Made by a program: the position numbers and the translations under genes. Below are positions 7,667-17,082 of a stretch of DNA of 64,000 nt, piece after piece (the first letter of the stretch is position 1; each line of letters begins with the position of its first letter). The stretch comes from Rhizobiales bacterium Y(2018) (GTDB lineage Bacteria; Pseudomonadota; Alphaproteobacteria; Rhizobiales; Aestuariivirgaceae), in assembly GCA_005502925.1 (NCBI GenBank), contig SCPD01000008.1, positions 62,001 through 126,000 of the forward strand. Reading direction: 5' to 3'. The notes beneath the pieces are model-generated. The model was given only the letters and a program-made list of their open reading frames with translations, made no database searches and was not told where the DNA came from.

Positions 7667-8638
7667 ATGAAGCTTGGCTTGCGTGCCTTTTCCACCGAGG
7701 AAGTCCCGGCTGCCGCTCGGCTCGCCGCTTGGCGGGATTTCATGAACCAGGTCTATTATTGCGTCGATGTGAAGCCGCGCATCGATGGCGAGGTGCAGGG
7801 CGAGTTGCATGAAGCGGTGCTCGGGCCCATCGGCCTTTCCAGCTTCAAGTCGAGCCAGCAGCGCGTCTTCCGTTATGCCGAGGCGGCCAAGGAGGACGGG
7901 GCCGAGAATTTCGTCTTCATCTTTCCGCTCAAGCGCCAGCTCTATTTCGATCAGCGCGGGCGCTCGGGTTTCATTGATCCGGGTGGCGTGGCGCTGCTCA
8001 ACTCGTCGGAATATTACGAAGCGGCGTGCTCGGATGATTTCGAGAACCTGACCCTCAAGATCCCGTGCGCCACCCTGCGCGGGCGCTTGCCGGTCATCGA
8101 TACGCTCTGCGCGCGCGAAAACATCGCCAATGCGACGCTCTCCGCCGCGATCGGGCAAATGGCGACGCGTCTGATGCGGCCGGACATGCCCTGGTCACCC
8201 GAGGCGGCGGACCGCCTGTCGGAGCCGCTTCTCGACATGCTCTGCCTGATGCTGGAAACGGCGCAGCAGGCGGGACAGCAGGAGTTCGAGGACCGGTCGC
8301 TTGCCCATGTGATGTTCAAGCGCCTCAGCGCCTATATGAAGGAGCATCTGGGCGACGGCGAGCTCTCACCGGCCAAGGTCGCCCAGGCGCATCGCATCTC
8401 GCTGCGCTATCTGTTCAAGCTGTTCAAGATGCATGGCACGACCTTCGGCCATGAGCTGATGGAGCTCCGCCTTCAGGAAGCACGCCGGCAGATCCTCACC
8501 GCCTATCGCACCGGCAACAGCCTGCAGCAGATCGCCTTCCTGTGCGGCTTCGCCAGCCAGTCGCATTTCTCGACGCGCTATCGCGAGCGCTTCGGCGAGT
8601 CGCCGCGCGAGTCACGCTGGTCGCAGGCTTCGAGTTAG
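7667..8638 (+). CDS. AraC-family transcriptional regulator
   Basis: 323 residues from ATG 7667, chosen because GGGAGGTGAG lies 9 bases before it. Residues about 10-200 resemble the AraC-binding-like domain that precedes many rhizobial AraC regulators. Residues about 215-320 hold two helix-turn-helix motifs (SPAKVAQAHRISLRYLFKLF and QQIAFLCGFASQSHFSTRYR). It is divergent from the amide ABC/DMFase operon, so it is the obvious candidate to control it, perhaps as an activator responding to an amide. The stop codon overlaps that of the convergent lactonase gene by 4 bases. Confidence 0.9.
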   Translation: MKLGLRAFSTEEVPAAARLAAWRDFMNQVYYCVDVKPRIDGEVQGELHEAVLGPIGLSSFKSSQQRVFRYAEAAKEDGAENFVFIFPLKRQLYFDQRGRSGFIDPGGVALLNSSEYYEAACSDDFENLTLKIPCATLRGRLPVIDTLCARENIANATLSAAIGQMATRLMRPDMPWSPEAADRLSEPLLDMLCLMLETAQQAGQQEFEDRSLAHVMFKRLSAYMKEHLGDGELSPAKVAQAHRISLRYLFKLFKMHGTTFGHELMELRLQEARRQILTAYRTGNSLQQIAFLCGFASQSHFSTRYRERFGESPRESRWSQASS

Positions 8639-10590
8639 GCCGAGATGACGCGGCAAGTGGCGTAAGCTTCGAGCTTCAGCCGCGAAGAATCCACTTTGCC
8701 CCTGCTTCTGTCCAGGAATTCCACCTTGTCCGCCGCCTGGATGAAGCGGTGCTCATCCAGGACCATCTGGCGCCCACCCTTGAACATGGCGCCGATATCG
8801 ACGGTGACGGTCTCACCGGTGAGATTGGCGAGCCACAATTCGAGCTTGCCGTCGGGACGCCTGGCTGCCAAAGCCTGAACGTCGCGCGGGCGGCTGATCT
8901 CCGTGGCTAGAAAGTCATTGCCGGCAAGCCGCGCCAGCCCGCGCAGGACGTGGAAGACGGGATAGAGGCCTTTGTGCTGGTCGTACCAGGCCTGCGGCCA
9001 TGCGCTTTTGCTGTAGAGAACGCCAAACGGGCCGGTCAGCCCGCCGAGCGCAATGGCGCTGGCGCCGCTGCGGGCGAAATGGGCGAAATAGGCCAAGGCC
9101 CAGGCCGCGCCGATCAAGCCGCGCTGGCGCGGATCATTGCGGTTCATCGCCTGGCGCACATCATTGGGATTGGCCTGTGGCGCTGCGCCATAAGGATTGA
9201 AGCGCATGCCGATGGCGCTGGGCCCCACCGCAAAGGGCTTGCCGGCACTGAAGGCCCGGACGCTCTTGGCCATCGCCGGCAGCGCCTCCAACCCTTCGGT
9301 CATCGAGCGGTCGTCGCTCGCATGGACGAGGGCGGAGTTGGTGAAGGAGATGAAATCGGCCTCTCCGGCAGGCGGGCGCTTGCGATTGATCTCGGTGAAA
9401 TAGCTCATCATGCCACCGCCGATACGGCTGCGTGGAAACAGGCGGCGGGCGAGTTGGTAGATGTCCGCCAGCGGCGGGCAGGGTGGCCAGGGGCCCGTCG
9501 GCTGCGTGCTCTTCATATCTGAAGCGGGCGACAGGAATACAGCTTTGAAGGGCGGCTTGAGCCGCGAGACCTGTTTGGCGAGGCTGGCGATCTCCTTTTC
9601 AAAGCCTTCGACCTTGGTGACGACGGCTTCGAGCCAGGCCTCCGCCTTGAGCGCCTTTGTAACCTTGAGGATTGCGCTCAACGACTTCTCATCGTGGCCG
9701 AGGCGCGTATCGTAATGGCAGATCACGTAAGCCGGCTTGATCTGGCTCAGAAGCGACGCCGCCTTGGCGGTCGAGGCTGCGTCTTCCGGCGCAAGGCCGA
9801 CGCCCAGCGGCGGAACGGCGCCCATCCATTTACCCACCCGTATGGTGACGGGCTTCGCCTTGGCATTGGCCTCAGGCGCTTCGCCGTCGAGGTGCAGCGA
9901 TACTTTCTGCTTGAGCGTCTCGCCCTGCTTCAGCTCATAGGGCCAGGGCTTCGCCAGCGGGCGAACATAGGTCTTGTAGGAGGCATCCATCCAGTTGCGC
10001 TGGTCCTCCATCTCATAGACATCGCCTTCCATACGGCAGACGACGCGGGCGCCCGGGGCAAATTCATGTGCGATGGCGCGCATATTCATGATCGGCTGGG
10101 CCGGCGAGATGAGATCGGGGAAGCTCGTCTCGACCGACTTGCCGTCCACCGTCTCGACCCAGGCGGGCCTGCCCGCGACGCCGGCGATCGGGTGCAGCAC
10201 CACGAAGCCGGTGCGGTTGGTGATGAAGTTGGTCGTCGCCTTGCCCTCGGCCATGAAATCGATGCTGCCATCGGCGGCACCGGTGATCCTGGCCGCATAA
10301 CGGAAGGACTGGTCCTTATCCTTCGTCTCGGCGTCGTAGGTGATAGTGAAGCTGTCGCCGTCCTCCTCGATCAGGAGATTGGAGAGGAGGGGCGTGTAGG
10401 TCGCCCAGTTCCTGTCCCTGACGATGAAGGAGATGGCGCGGATCATCTCGATGCCGCCATAGCGGATATACCGCAGATTGCCGGTCTCGAATTCGACGGT
10501 GAGCGCGCCCGCCGTCACGATGCGCGGCGGCTCGACCGGTTCGTCGGTGCCGAACAGCCGCACGGCGCGTGATGGCTGCTTGTCGGTCAT
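8635..10590 (-). CDS. apnL: D-apionate lactonase-like protein
   Basis: 651 residues, soluble, no signal peptide. The N-terminal pattern (LFGTDEP, GNLRYIRYGGIEMIRAISFIVRD, NWATY) is what I associate with D-apionate lactonases: an N-terminal beta domain, a central TIM-barrel-like part (about 240-560, with GVGLAPEDAAS and PSAIGMRFNPYG) and a C-terminal beta domain. ApnL opens apionolactone to D-apionate in D-apiose breakdown. It is the last gene of a long operon with a CUT1 sugar importer, starting 2 bases after the ATPase gene. The other apiose enzymes (ApsD, ApnO, OiaK/T/C) are not visible here, so the true substrate may be another branched sugar or lactone. Confidence 0.72.
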   Translation of the reverse strand: MTDKQPSRAVRLFGTDEPVEPPRIVTAGALTVEFETGNLRYIRYGGIEMIRAISFIVRDRNWATYTPLLSNLLIEEDGDSFTITYDAETKDKDQSFRYAARITGAADGSIDFMAEGKATTNFITNRTGFVVLHPIAGVAGRPAWVETVDGKSVETSFPDLISPAQPIMNMRAIAHEFAPGARVVCRMEGDVYEMEDQRNWMDASYKTYVRPLAKPWPYELKQGETLKQKVSLHLDGEAPEANAKAKPVTIRVGKWMGAVPPLGVGLAPEDAASTAKAASLLSQIKPAYVICHYDTRLGHDEKSLSAILKVTKALKAEAWLEAVVTKVEGFEKEIASLAKQVSRLKPPFKAVFLSPASDMKSTQPTGPWPPCPPLADIYQLARRLFPRSRIGGGMMSYFTEINRKRPPAGEADFISFTNSALVHASDDRSMTEGLEALPAMAKSVRAFSAGKPFAVGPSAIGMRFNPYGAAPQANPNDVRQAMNRNDPRQRGLIGAAWALAYFAHFARSGASAIALGGLTGPFGVLYSKSAWPQAWYDQHKGLYPVFHVLRGLARLAGNDFLATEISRPRDVQALAARRPDGKLELWLANLTGETVTVDIGAMFKGGRQMVLDEHRFIQAADKVEFLDRSRGKVDSSRLKLEAYATCRVISA

Positions 10591-10592
10591 GC

Positions 10593-11675
10593 TTATCTCC
10601 CCAGGACGTTCCCGCTTTCGGGATCAATCAATAGGAAATGGGCGAGGTCCAGGGCAATGGCTATTTCATCACCGGGCTTGCCGGCATCATGGGCGTCGAG
10701 CTCGGCCATGACCGGTTCGCCGCCGATCGCGAAGGTCACATAGGTGCGCGCACCCGTCGGCTGAACGAGATCGACGGTGCTTTTGATATGGGGGGATCCG
10801 GTCATCGGCGCGCGATCGATATGCTGCGGCCTGATCCCGAATATGACCGGCTTGCCGGCATGGGCGGCGTAACGCTGCGCATCCGCCGCCGGGAGCCCGA
10901 GCGCCTGACCGTCGGCGAAGACTATGCCGGCGTTCTCCAGCCTGGCCTTGATGAAGTTGATCTTGGGCGAGCCCAGGAAACCCGCGACGAAGCGCGTCCT
11001 GGGCCTTTCGTACAGCTCGAGCGGCGTGCCCGACTGCTCGATCTGGCCCGCATTCATGAGCACGATCCGGTCGGCGAGCGTCATCGCCTCGATCTGGTCA
11101 TGCGTCACATAGATCATGGTCGCGCCGAGCTCCTGGTGCAGGCGCTTGATCTCGCTGCGCATCTCGTCGCGTAATTGCGCATCGAGATTGGAGAGCGGCT
11201 CGTCGAAGAGGAAGATCTGCGGGTTGCGCACGATGGCGCGGCCGATGGCGACACGCTGGCGCTGGCCGCCCGAAAGCTGGCGCGGCAGGCGGTCAAGAAG
11301 CTGGTCGATATTCAGCATCTTCGCGGCACGCTTGACTCTTGTCTCGATCTCCGGTTTGGGGAAATTGCGGGCGCGCAGGCCGAAGCCGATATTCTGGGCG
11401 ACGGTCATGTGGGGATAGAGCGCGTAATCCTGGAAGACCATGGCGACGTCGCGGTCGCGCGGGCGGATATCGTTGACCACCTTGCCGCCGATCTCGATCG
11501 TGCCTTCGCTCGCCTGCTCGAGCCCGGCGACGGTGCGCAGCAATGTGGATTTGCCGCAACCCGAGGGGCCGACAAGGACGGTGAACTCACCGTCGGCGAT
11601 GGCGAGGTCGATGCCCTTCACGACATGCACTGCCCCGAAATGCTTGTGCAGACCCTTGATGGTGACGTGAGCCAT
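10593..11675 (-). CDS. CUT1 sugar ABC transporter ATP-binding protein (UgpC/MalK type)
   Basis: 360 residues. Walker A GPSGCGKST, signature LSGGQRQRVAIGRAIV, Walker B IFLFDEPLSNLD and switch VTHDQ are all intact; the C-terminal 120 residues are the MOBE-type regulatory domain (VFGIRPQHID region). It energises the sugar importer formed by the two permeases upstream. I chose ATG 11675 (MAHVTIKGL), 11 bases after the upstream permease stops; longer in-frame extensions run through that permease gene and are not real. The lactonase gene follows after 2 bases. Confidence 0.93.
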   Translation of the reverse strand: MAHVTIKGLHKHFGAVHVVKGIDLAIADGEFTVLVGPSGCGKSTLLRTVAGLEQASEGTIEIGGKVVNDIRPRDRDVAMVFQDYALYPHMTVAQNIGFGLRARNFPKPEIETRVKRAAKMLNIDQLLDRLPRQLSGGQRQRVAIGRAIVRNPQIFLFDEPLSNLDAQLRDEMRSEIKRLHQELGATMIYVTHDQIEAMTLADRIVLMNAGQIEQSGTPLELYERPRTRFVAGFLGSPKINFIKARLENAGIVFADGQALGLPAADAQRYAAHAGKPVIFGIRPQHIDRAPMTGSPHIKSTVDLVQPTGARTYVTFAIGGEPVMAELDAHDAGKPGDEIAIALDLAHFLLIDPESGNVLGR

Positions 11676-11686
11676 GTCGTTCCTTT

Positions 11687-12517
11687 CTAGCCGCGCACGG
11701 CGCCAAGGGTCAGTCCGCGCACCAGGTGGCGCTGGGCGAGGATGCCGAGGATGATGGACGGCACCAGCGACACCATGGCGAGGGCGCTCGCCTCGCCATA
11801 TTGGGCGCCCTGGAAGCCGAGAAAGGCGCGGAACACGGTCGGCAATGTGAAGGCGGTCTGGCTGGTCAGGATCAGTGCGAAGAAGAATTCCGTCCAGCAG
11901 GCGATGAAGGCGAAGACGGCGGCGGCGACGATGCCGGGCATAGCGAGCGGAATGGCGACCCGCCACAAGGATTGCCAGCGCGTGCAACCATCGACGAGGG
12001 CGGCTTCCTCGAGAGACTTCGGCATCTGGCGGAAATAGGCGAACATCATCCACACCGTCACCGGCAAAGTGAAGACCGTATAAGCGATGATCAGGCCGAG
12101 ATGCGTGTCATGCAGGCCGACGGCGCGATAGATCAGGAAGATCGGCAGCACGATGGCAATGGGCGGCAGGAAACGCTGCGACAGAACCCAGAAGGAGAGA
12201 TGCTGGCCGCCGGTGTTGAAGCGGGCGAGGCTGTAGGCCATCAGGGTACCGAGCACCGTCGACAGCAGCGTCGCGGCAGCTGAGATGATCACGCTGTTGA
12301 TGAGACCATCGAGGCCGCGATAGGCGAACAGTGCCGCCGTATAATGCAGCATCGTCGGCTCGGCGGGGAACCACACGGGCGGCACCGCCAGATAGTCATC
12401 GCTCGGCTTGATCGAGGTGATGAACATCCAATAGAGCGGCGCGAAGGTGAAGAGGAGGAAAAACCCCAGGAGCAGCGTGCGGGCGATATTGGCGCGGGTA
12501 AAGAGGCCTTTCGTCAT
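11687..12517 (-). CDS. CUT1 sugar ABC transporter permease (MalG/UgpE type)
   Basis: 276 residues with six predicted membrane helices and the EAA loop that contacts the ATPase (EEAALVDGCTRWQSLWRVAIP). The start MTKGLFTRANIARTLLLGFF at 12517 overlaps the stop of the upstream permease as ATGA, so the two are likely translated together. It pairs with the MalF-type permease at 12514-13422. Confidence 0.93.
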   Translation of the reverse strand: MTKGLFTRANIARTLLLGFFLLFTFAPLYWMFITSIKPSDDYLAVPPVWFPAEPTMLHYTAALFAYRGLDGLINSVIISAAATLLSTVLGTLMAYSLARFNTGGQHLSFWVLSQRFLPPIAIVLPIFLIYRAVGLHDTHLGLIIAYTVFTLPVTVWMMFAYFRQMPKSLEEAALVDGCTRWQSLWRVAIPLAMPGIVAAAVFAFIACWTEFFFALILTSQTAFTLPTVFRAFLGFQGAQYGEASALAMVSLVPSIILGILAQRHLVRGLTLGAVRG

Positions 12518-13422
12518 GTCGGTTCCGCCTTGAGCAGGCGCCGCACCAGGAAAGTGATCAGGATGGCGGTGATGACGAGGAACATCCAGGCGCCGGCGGT
12601 GGCCTCCGAGAGATGGAACTGGGTGAAGCCCAGCGTGTAGAGATAGAAGGAGCTCGAATAGGTGTTGGTGCCGGGTCCACCGCCGGTCATCACGAAGATC
12701 GTGTCGAACAAGCGCACCGCATCGAGGATGCGGAAGGTGATGGCGAGCATGATCATCGGGCCGAGCTGCGGCAATGTGATCCACCAGAAGGCGCGCCAGC
12801 CATCGACACCGTCGAGCTCGGCCGCCTCATAGAGATTGGGCGGAATGGCGGTGAGGCCGGCGAGCAGGATCACGAACATGAAAGGCGTCCACTGCCAGAC
12901 ATCGGCAAGAACGAGGGCGATGAAGTTCCAGGGCGCCTGGGTCAGCCAGCCGATGGTCACCTCAAATCCAAGGATCTGGCTCAGCACGTAATTGGTAGGG
13001 CCGAATGGCCGCTGCAGCAGCAGCGCCCAGGCCTGTCCGACGATCACCGGGCTGATGAAAAGCGGGATTATCAGCAGCGACATGATGAGGCCGCGGCCGC
13101 GGAAGTTCTTCACCATGGCGAGCGCCAGCGCGAGGCCGAGCAGGAATTCAATGGCGACATTGATGGTCGAGAGCAGCACCGTCACCCACAGCGACCAGCG
13201 CGCCACCGGATCGGCAAGCACACGGGTGAAATTGCGCAAGCCGACGAAACCATGGCCTGGCACGGTGAAGTCGTAATTGACGAAGAGCACCCAGACCGAA
13301 AAGAGCAGGGGGTAGACCGACAGCGCCAGGATGAGGAGTACGGCTGGCGCGACCAGCAGCCATTTGAAATGCCGGTCGCTCCATTCGGAGAGTGTGTCGA
13401 AGCGGGTGGCGGGTGCGGACAT
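12514..13422 (-). CDS. CUT1 sugar ABC transporter permease (MalF/UgpA type)
   Basis: 302 residues. Membrane helices begin near residue 20 (WLLVAPAVLLILALSVYPLL), and the EAA loop is YEAAELDGVDGWRAFWWITLP. It lacks the long periplasmic insert of enteric MalF, as usual for UgpA-type proteins. I chose ATG 13422 with AAGG eight bases upstream; a GTG three codons earlier is also possible. A strong hairpin at 13442-13469 separates it from the binding-protein gene. Confidence 0.92.
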   Translation of the reverse strand: MSAPATRFDTLSEWSDRHFKWLLVAPAVLLILALSVYPLLFSVWVLFVNYDFTVPGHGFVGLRNFTRVLADPVARWSLWVTVLLSTINVAIEFLLGLALALAMVKNFRGRGLIMSLLIIPLFISPVIVGQAWALLLQRPFGPTNYVLSQILGFEVTIGWLTQAPWNFIALVLADVWQWTPFMFVILLAGLTAIPPNLYEAAELDGVDGWRAFWWITLPQLGPMIMLAITFRILDAVRLFDTIFVMTGGGPGTNTYSSSFYLYTLGFTQFHLSEATAGAWMFLVITAILITFLVRRLLKAEPT

Positions 13423-13441
13423 CGGAAACACCTTAGTCTTT

Positions 13442-13469
13442 CCCCTCTCCCCCGGCGGGGGGAGAGGGG
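13442..13469 (-). promoter_or_regulatory. GC-rich hairpin between binding-protein and permease genes
   Basis: Arms CCCCTCTCCCCC and GGGGGGAGAGGGG with a 3-base loop. There is no following T-run in the direction of transcription. In many binding-protein operons such a hairpin blocks 3' decay and makes the binding-protein message more abundant than the permease message; that is the likely role here. Confidence 0.6.
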
Positions 13470-13477
13470 ATTAACCG

Positions 13478-15133
13478 TCAAAGCTTCACCGCGAGTCCCA
13501 GCTTCTCGACCGTATTGTCGGCCGAGGCGCCGGGCAGCTTCTTGAACTCGGCGTAGAAGGCCTTCTGCTGATCGACGCCGAGGCGGTCTGTCGTCTGGTC
13601 CCATTCGGCGGCAGCGGTTTCGAGCGCCGCCTTGGGATCGGTGCCGGCCCAGACCGACGTGCACATGCGGTCGAGGCTCAGGAAATAATCCTGGGCGCCC
13701 GGCATGATGATGTCGAGCAGGCCGACATTGGCGGAGTTGTTGAGGTTGATCAGATATTCCTTGGCGCTCGGGAACAGCTCGCCATAGAGATCCGACTTGA
13801 AATGCGACAGGCGGTAGGGATCGCGCAGCGCATAAGGCAACATCACGCGGGCGAGCGACACCGGCGGCGAGGTCACCCACTGCATGAAGAGATAAGCGGC
13901 CTCGGCGTTCTTCGAGTCGGCCGACAGCGCCTTGTTGTAGCCCGTCGCATGTTCCGGATTGCCCGGCACCACGGCATAACCGACCTTGCCCGCGATCGAG
14001 GATTGCGGGATGAAGTTGATCGCCTTGGCGCTTTGCGAATAATTTGCCGCCATGCGCCCGGTCGGGGGCCATGAATAGATCATCGCCACCTTGCCCTGCA
14101 GGAACGCCGCCCACAGCGAGACGGCATCGAGCTCGTTATTGCCCGGGATCGAGGCCGCATTCGCCGCCAGCATATTGGTCAGTGTCTTCATGCCGGCGTC
14201 GGAATTGAGGCCGGCCTTCATGTCGTCGCCGAACAGGACGCCGCCATTGGCCCGGTATTGCTGCAGGAAGTCGAACTGGTTGCCGGGGCTGCCGGCTTTG
14301 CGGAAGTGGCCGGCGCCATAGACATTGGGCGCCAGATTGTCGGTGATGAACTGGGCGACCTGAGCATAGTCCTCCCAGGTCTTGGGTGGCTCCAGCGCTT
14401 TCGAGAATTTGGCCTGATAGGCCTCCTTCAGCTTCGCATCTTCGAAGATGTCCTTGCGATAATAGAGCGCGAACATGTCGCCATCATCGAAGAAGCCCCA
14501 GATCTTGCCCTTGTAGGTGGGCAGTGCTTTGTAGAGCGGATGCACATCGTCGAGATCCGCCTGGTTCATATATTTGGCGATGTAGTCGTCGAGCGGCGCG
14601 ATCACGCCGCCATCGGCGAGCGACGGCGTCCAGGCAGGCGAGATGTCGAGCACGTCATAGGCGCCGGAGCCTGCAATATGCTCGGCGACCGCCTTCGAAT
14701 ACTGGTCGGGGTTAGACAGCTCGACGACATTCGACTTGATGCCGGTGAGCTGCTCCCAGACGGGGCCTGAGAAATTGCGCGGATCGAGTGCCTGGAGACC
14801 CGCTTCATAGGTCATGTTGAGGGTGGCGCCGCTAAATTGCTTGGCGGCCTGCACGGCGCGATAGGCCGAGCCGTCGGCCGGCCCTTCGGTCGAGGCCTTC
14901 ATCGCCGCGGCCTGCGCCTTGCCGAGCGGCGACGCCGGATCGGCCAGATCGACGGCGGCCTGCGCCAGGGCGTTCTCGGCCCAGGGACTCAAGATTCCGC
15001 TGGATGTCGCGAGGAGGCCGGTCATCAAGCCGAATTTCTTGATGAAGCTGCGGCGGGTATTCTCGCCTTTGAGCCAGGCATCGATCTCGGCATTGAGGCC
15101 GCCTTGGAAATCACGCTTCTCACGGTCATTCAT
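13478..15133 (-). CDS. Extracellular solute-binding protein of a CUT1 sugar transporter (Tat signal)
   Basis: 551 residues from ATG 15133, ten bases after GGAGG; an ATG three codons earlier (15142) sits almost on the GGAGG. The twin-arginine motif TRRSFIKKFG is followed by a hydrophobic stretch and ALAQAAVDL, indicating Tat export. The body (LNMTYEAGLQAL, YDVLDISPAWTPSLADGGVIAPLDDY) is a type 1 sugar-binding fold (COG1653), but about 100 residues longer than usual. It is the first transport gene of the lactonase operon, 92 bases after the dehydrogenase gene. Confidence 0.88.
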   Translation of the reverse strand: MNDREKRDFQGGLNAEIDAWLKGENTRRSFIKKFGLMTGLLATSSGILSPWAENALAQAAVDLADPASPLGKAQAAAMKASTEGPADGSAYRAVQAAKQFSGATLNMTYEAGLQALDPRNFSGPVWEQLTGIKSNVVELSNPDQYSKAVAEHIAGSGAYDVLDISPAWTPSLADGGVIAPLDDYIAKYMNQADLDDVHPLYKALPTYKGKIWGFFDDGDMFALYYRKDIFEDAKLKEAYQAKFSKALEPPKTWEDYAQVAQFITDNLAPNVYGAGHFRKAGSPGNQFDFLQQYRANGGVLFGDDMKAGLNSDAGMKTLTNMLAANAASIPGNNELDAVSLWAAFLQGKVAMIYSWPPTGRMAANYSQSAKAINFIPQSSIAGKVGYAVVPGNPEHATGYNKALSADSKNAEAAYLFMQWVTSPPVSLARVMLPYALRDPYRLSHFKSDLYGELFPSAKEYLINLNNSANVGLLDIIMPGAQDYFLSLDRMCTSVWAGTDPKAALETAAAEWDQTTDRLGVDQQKAFYAEFKKLPGASADNTVEKLGLAVKL

Positions 15134-15225
15134 GGTCGTCATTCCTCCCAGTTGTTTGTCAGTCTGCACGTGACAGTCACCGGCTTCTGTCGGCCGGACT
15201 CAGTTCTTGGAAACGACTCTTCTTG

Positions 15226-16281
15226 TCATTGACTTCCGAATCTTCGGGCAAAATCGGTAAGGCGCCGCTGCCAGTCGGGATGCTTCAGCACATCCCGATT
15301 GACGATGCCGCGCGGCTCACGGCCATGCTGGACTTCGAGCACGGCCTTTATGTCGGCGGCGCCGTTGCCGGCGAAGCACTGGTCGGTCCAGCACAAAGCA
15401 TGCGGCGCCAGGATCACGTTATCGAGCTTGAGGATCGGATCGTCGGGGTCGGGCGGCTCCGTTTCGAGCACGTCAAGGCCGGCGCCGGCGATGCGGCGTT
15501 CCTGGAGCGCTTTGGTCAACGCCTTCTGGTCGACAATGGGGCCGCGCGCGGTGTTGATGAAATAGGCCGTGGGCTTCATCAAAGCGAGGCGCTCGGCATT
15601 GACGAGATGATGCGTCTCAGGGCTCAGCGGACAGCTCACCGACACAATGTCGGAGCGGCGGAAGACATCCTCGAGCGAGACGAGCTCGATGCCGAGCTCA
15701 GCCGCCATCTTCTTGTCGGCAAAGGGATCATGGGCGATGAACTTCATGTCGAAGGGCTTAGCCATCCGGAACATCTCGGCGCCGATATTGCCGATGCCGA
15801 TCGAGCCCAGCGTGCGGCCGACAAGGCCGACACCCATATGATCCGAGCGTTTGGCGAAACCCGCCGCAGCTTCGCGCGTGAGCCCGTCCTTGATCAGGAG
15901 CTTGCCGGTCAAAGCCAGGATGAAGGTGATGATCGACACGGCGACCGGTCGGCGCACGCCGTCGGGTGTGATCACCAGGGCTATCCCTGCATTGCTGCAG
16001 GCCGGCACGTCGACCGTGTCATAGCCGACGCCGAAACGCGCGACGACGGCGAGCCGGCCTGATTTCGGCACGCTGTCGGCAGTGAAGCGATGGGCGAGCA
16101 GGATGAGCGCGTCGAAATCTTCGAGCTGGTCGGCGCGCAAGGGATTGGCGGGCTCGAGAAAAACCATCTCGACATTGGGCGCGCTCTTCAAGGGCGCCAG
16201 GTCGAAATCCGGATAGGTCGGCGACCCGTCGGCTTTCCTGAAGTCGCCGGAGAGGGCTACGCGGAAGGGCGCCGGCATCAT
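15226..16281 (-). CDS. D-isomer-specific 2-hydroxyacid dehydrogenase
   Basis: 351 residues. The NAD-binding motif is GIGNIG (residues 162-167). The catalytic triad of the family is present: Arg246 (NTARGP), Glu275 (LETEP) and His294 (APHAL). It would interconvert a 2-keto acid and a D-2-hydroxy acid, for example hydroxypyruvate or glyoxylate, in the cytoplasm. Its start overlaps the stop of the aldolase gene as ATGA, so it probably acts on a product of that aldolase. Substrate not determinable from sequence. Confidence 0.9.
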   Translation of the reverse strand: MMPAPFRVALSGDFRKADGSPTYPDFDLAPLKSAPNVEMVFLEPANPLRADQLEDFDALILLAHRFTADSVPKSGRLAVVARFGVGYDTVDVPACSNAGIALVITPDGVRRPVAVSIITFILALTGKLLIKDGLTREAAAGFAKRSDHMGVGLVGRTLGSIGIGNIGAEMFRMAKPFDMKFIAHDPFADKKMAAELGIELVSLEDVFRRSDIVSVSCPLSPETHHLVNAERLALMKPTAYFINTARGPIVDQKALTKALQERRIAGAGLDVLETEPPDPDDPILKLDNVILAPHALCWTDQCFAGNGAADIKAVLEVQHGREPRGIVNRDVLKHPDWQRRLTDFARRFGSQ

Positions 16282-17066
16282 GACCTCCGTTTGCCGCAGC
16301 CGGCGCGCAGCTTCTTGATTCCGTCTTCGATCGCGGCATGGAGCAGCCAGACATCGCCCGAATAGCAGACGAAGTCGAAGCCCTGCTTATTGATCGCGAT
16401 GCCGGTCTCGACATTGGGCACCAGACGGCCCAGGGCCTTCTTATGCTTCTTGGTGGCGGCAATGGTGCGCTCGATGGCGCGCTTGAAATCCTTGTGCTCG
16501 AACTGGCCGGGAATGCCGAGCGACACCGACAGGTCGAAATGACCGACCCACAGGCAATCGACCCCATCGATCGCCGCCATGGCGTCGGCATTCTCGACGC
16601 CTTCCACCGTCTCGATCTGGCAGAAGAGAGTGGTGCGGTTGTTGGCGGTGGTGAATTTGTCGGCGACGGCGCCCGGCCGGTAACGGTCATGCGCGACCTG
16701 CAGCGCCACGCCCCGTTTGCCCTGCGGGTGGTATTTCATCGAATTCACGATGTGGCGCACTTCATCGATGTTGCCGACCATCGGCAGCATCAGGCCTTCG
16801 GCGCCCATATCCATGGCGCGGGCAATGTGGTGGTACTCGCGGGACGGCACCCGCACGATGGCGGGAAGATCGGCAGCCTCGAAATAACGCAGCGCGCTTT
16901 TCACCGTCTCGAAGCCGAAGCCCGAATGCTCGAGATCGAACAAGGTGAAATCGCAGCCCGCCGACTTCATGATATGGCCGATGCCGGGCGTGGCGAATTC
17001 CACGATGAAATGCCCGAATTTCGGCGATTTGGTTTTGGACATGGCCTTGAGGCCGGAAGCACTCAT
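16278..17066 (-). CDS. HpcH/HpaI-family class II pyruvate aldolase
   Basis: 262 residues. The family signatures are visible: LFDLEHSGFGFETV, the arginine-containing RVPSREYHHIARAMDMGAEG, the metal ligand Glu in CQIETVEGVENADA and the Asp in WVGHFDLSVSLG. These enzymes split 2-keto-4-hydroxy acids into pyruvate (or a related keto acid) and an aldehyde, using a divalent metal. In this operon it would cleave the acid formed after lactone opening. Start ATG 17066 is preceded by GGGAGG; MSKTK eight codons later is an alternative. Confidence 0.9.
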   Translation of the reverse strand: MSASGLKAMSKTKSPKFGHFIVEFATPGIGHIMKSAGCDFTLFDLEHSGFGFETVKSALRYFEAADLPAIVRVPSREYHHIARAMDMGAEGLMLPMVGNIDEVRHIVNSMKYHPQGKRGVALQVAHDRYRPGAVADKFTTANNRTTLFCQIETVEGVENADAMAAIDGVDCLWVGHFDLSVSLGIPGQFEHKDFKRAIERTIAATKKHKKALGRLVPNVETGIAINKQGFDFVCYSGDVWLLHAAIEDGIKKLRAGCGKRRS

Positions 17067-17082
17067 CGAATTCCTCCCAAAT

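Noticed and set aside
11676-12053. N-terminal extension of the UgpC-type ATPase
   Set aside because: It overlaps the permease gene in another frame and is Arg/His-rich, unlike the family start MAHVTIKGL.
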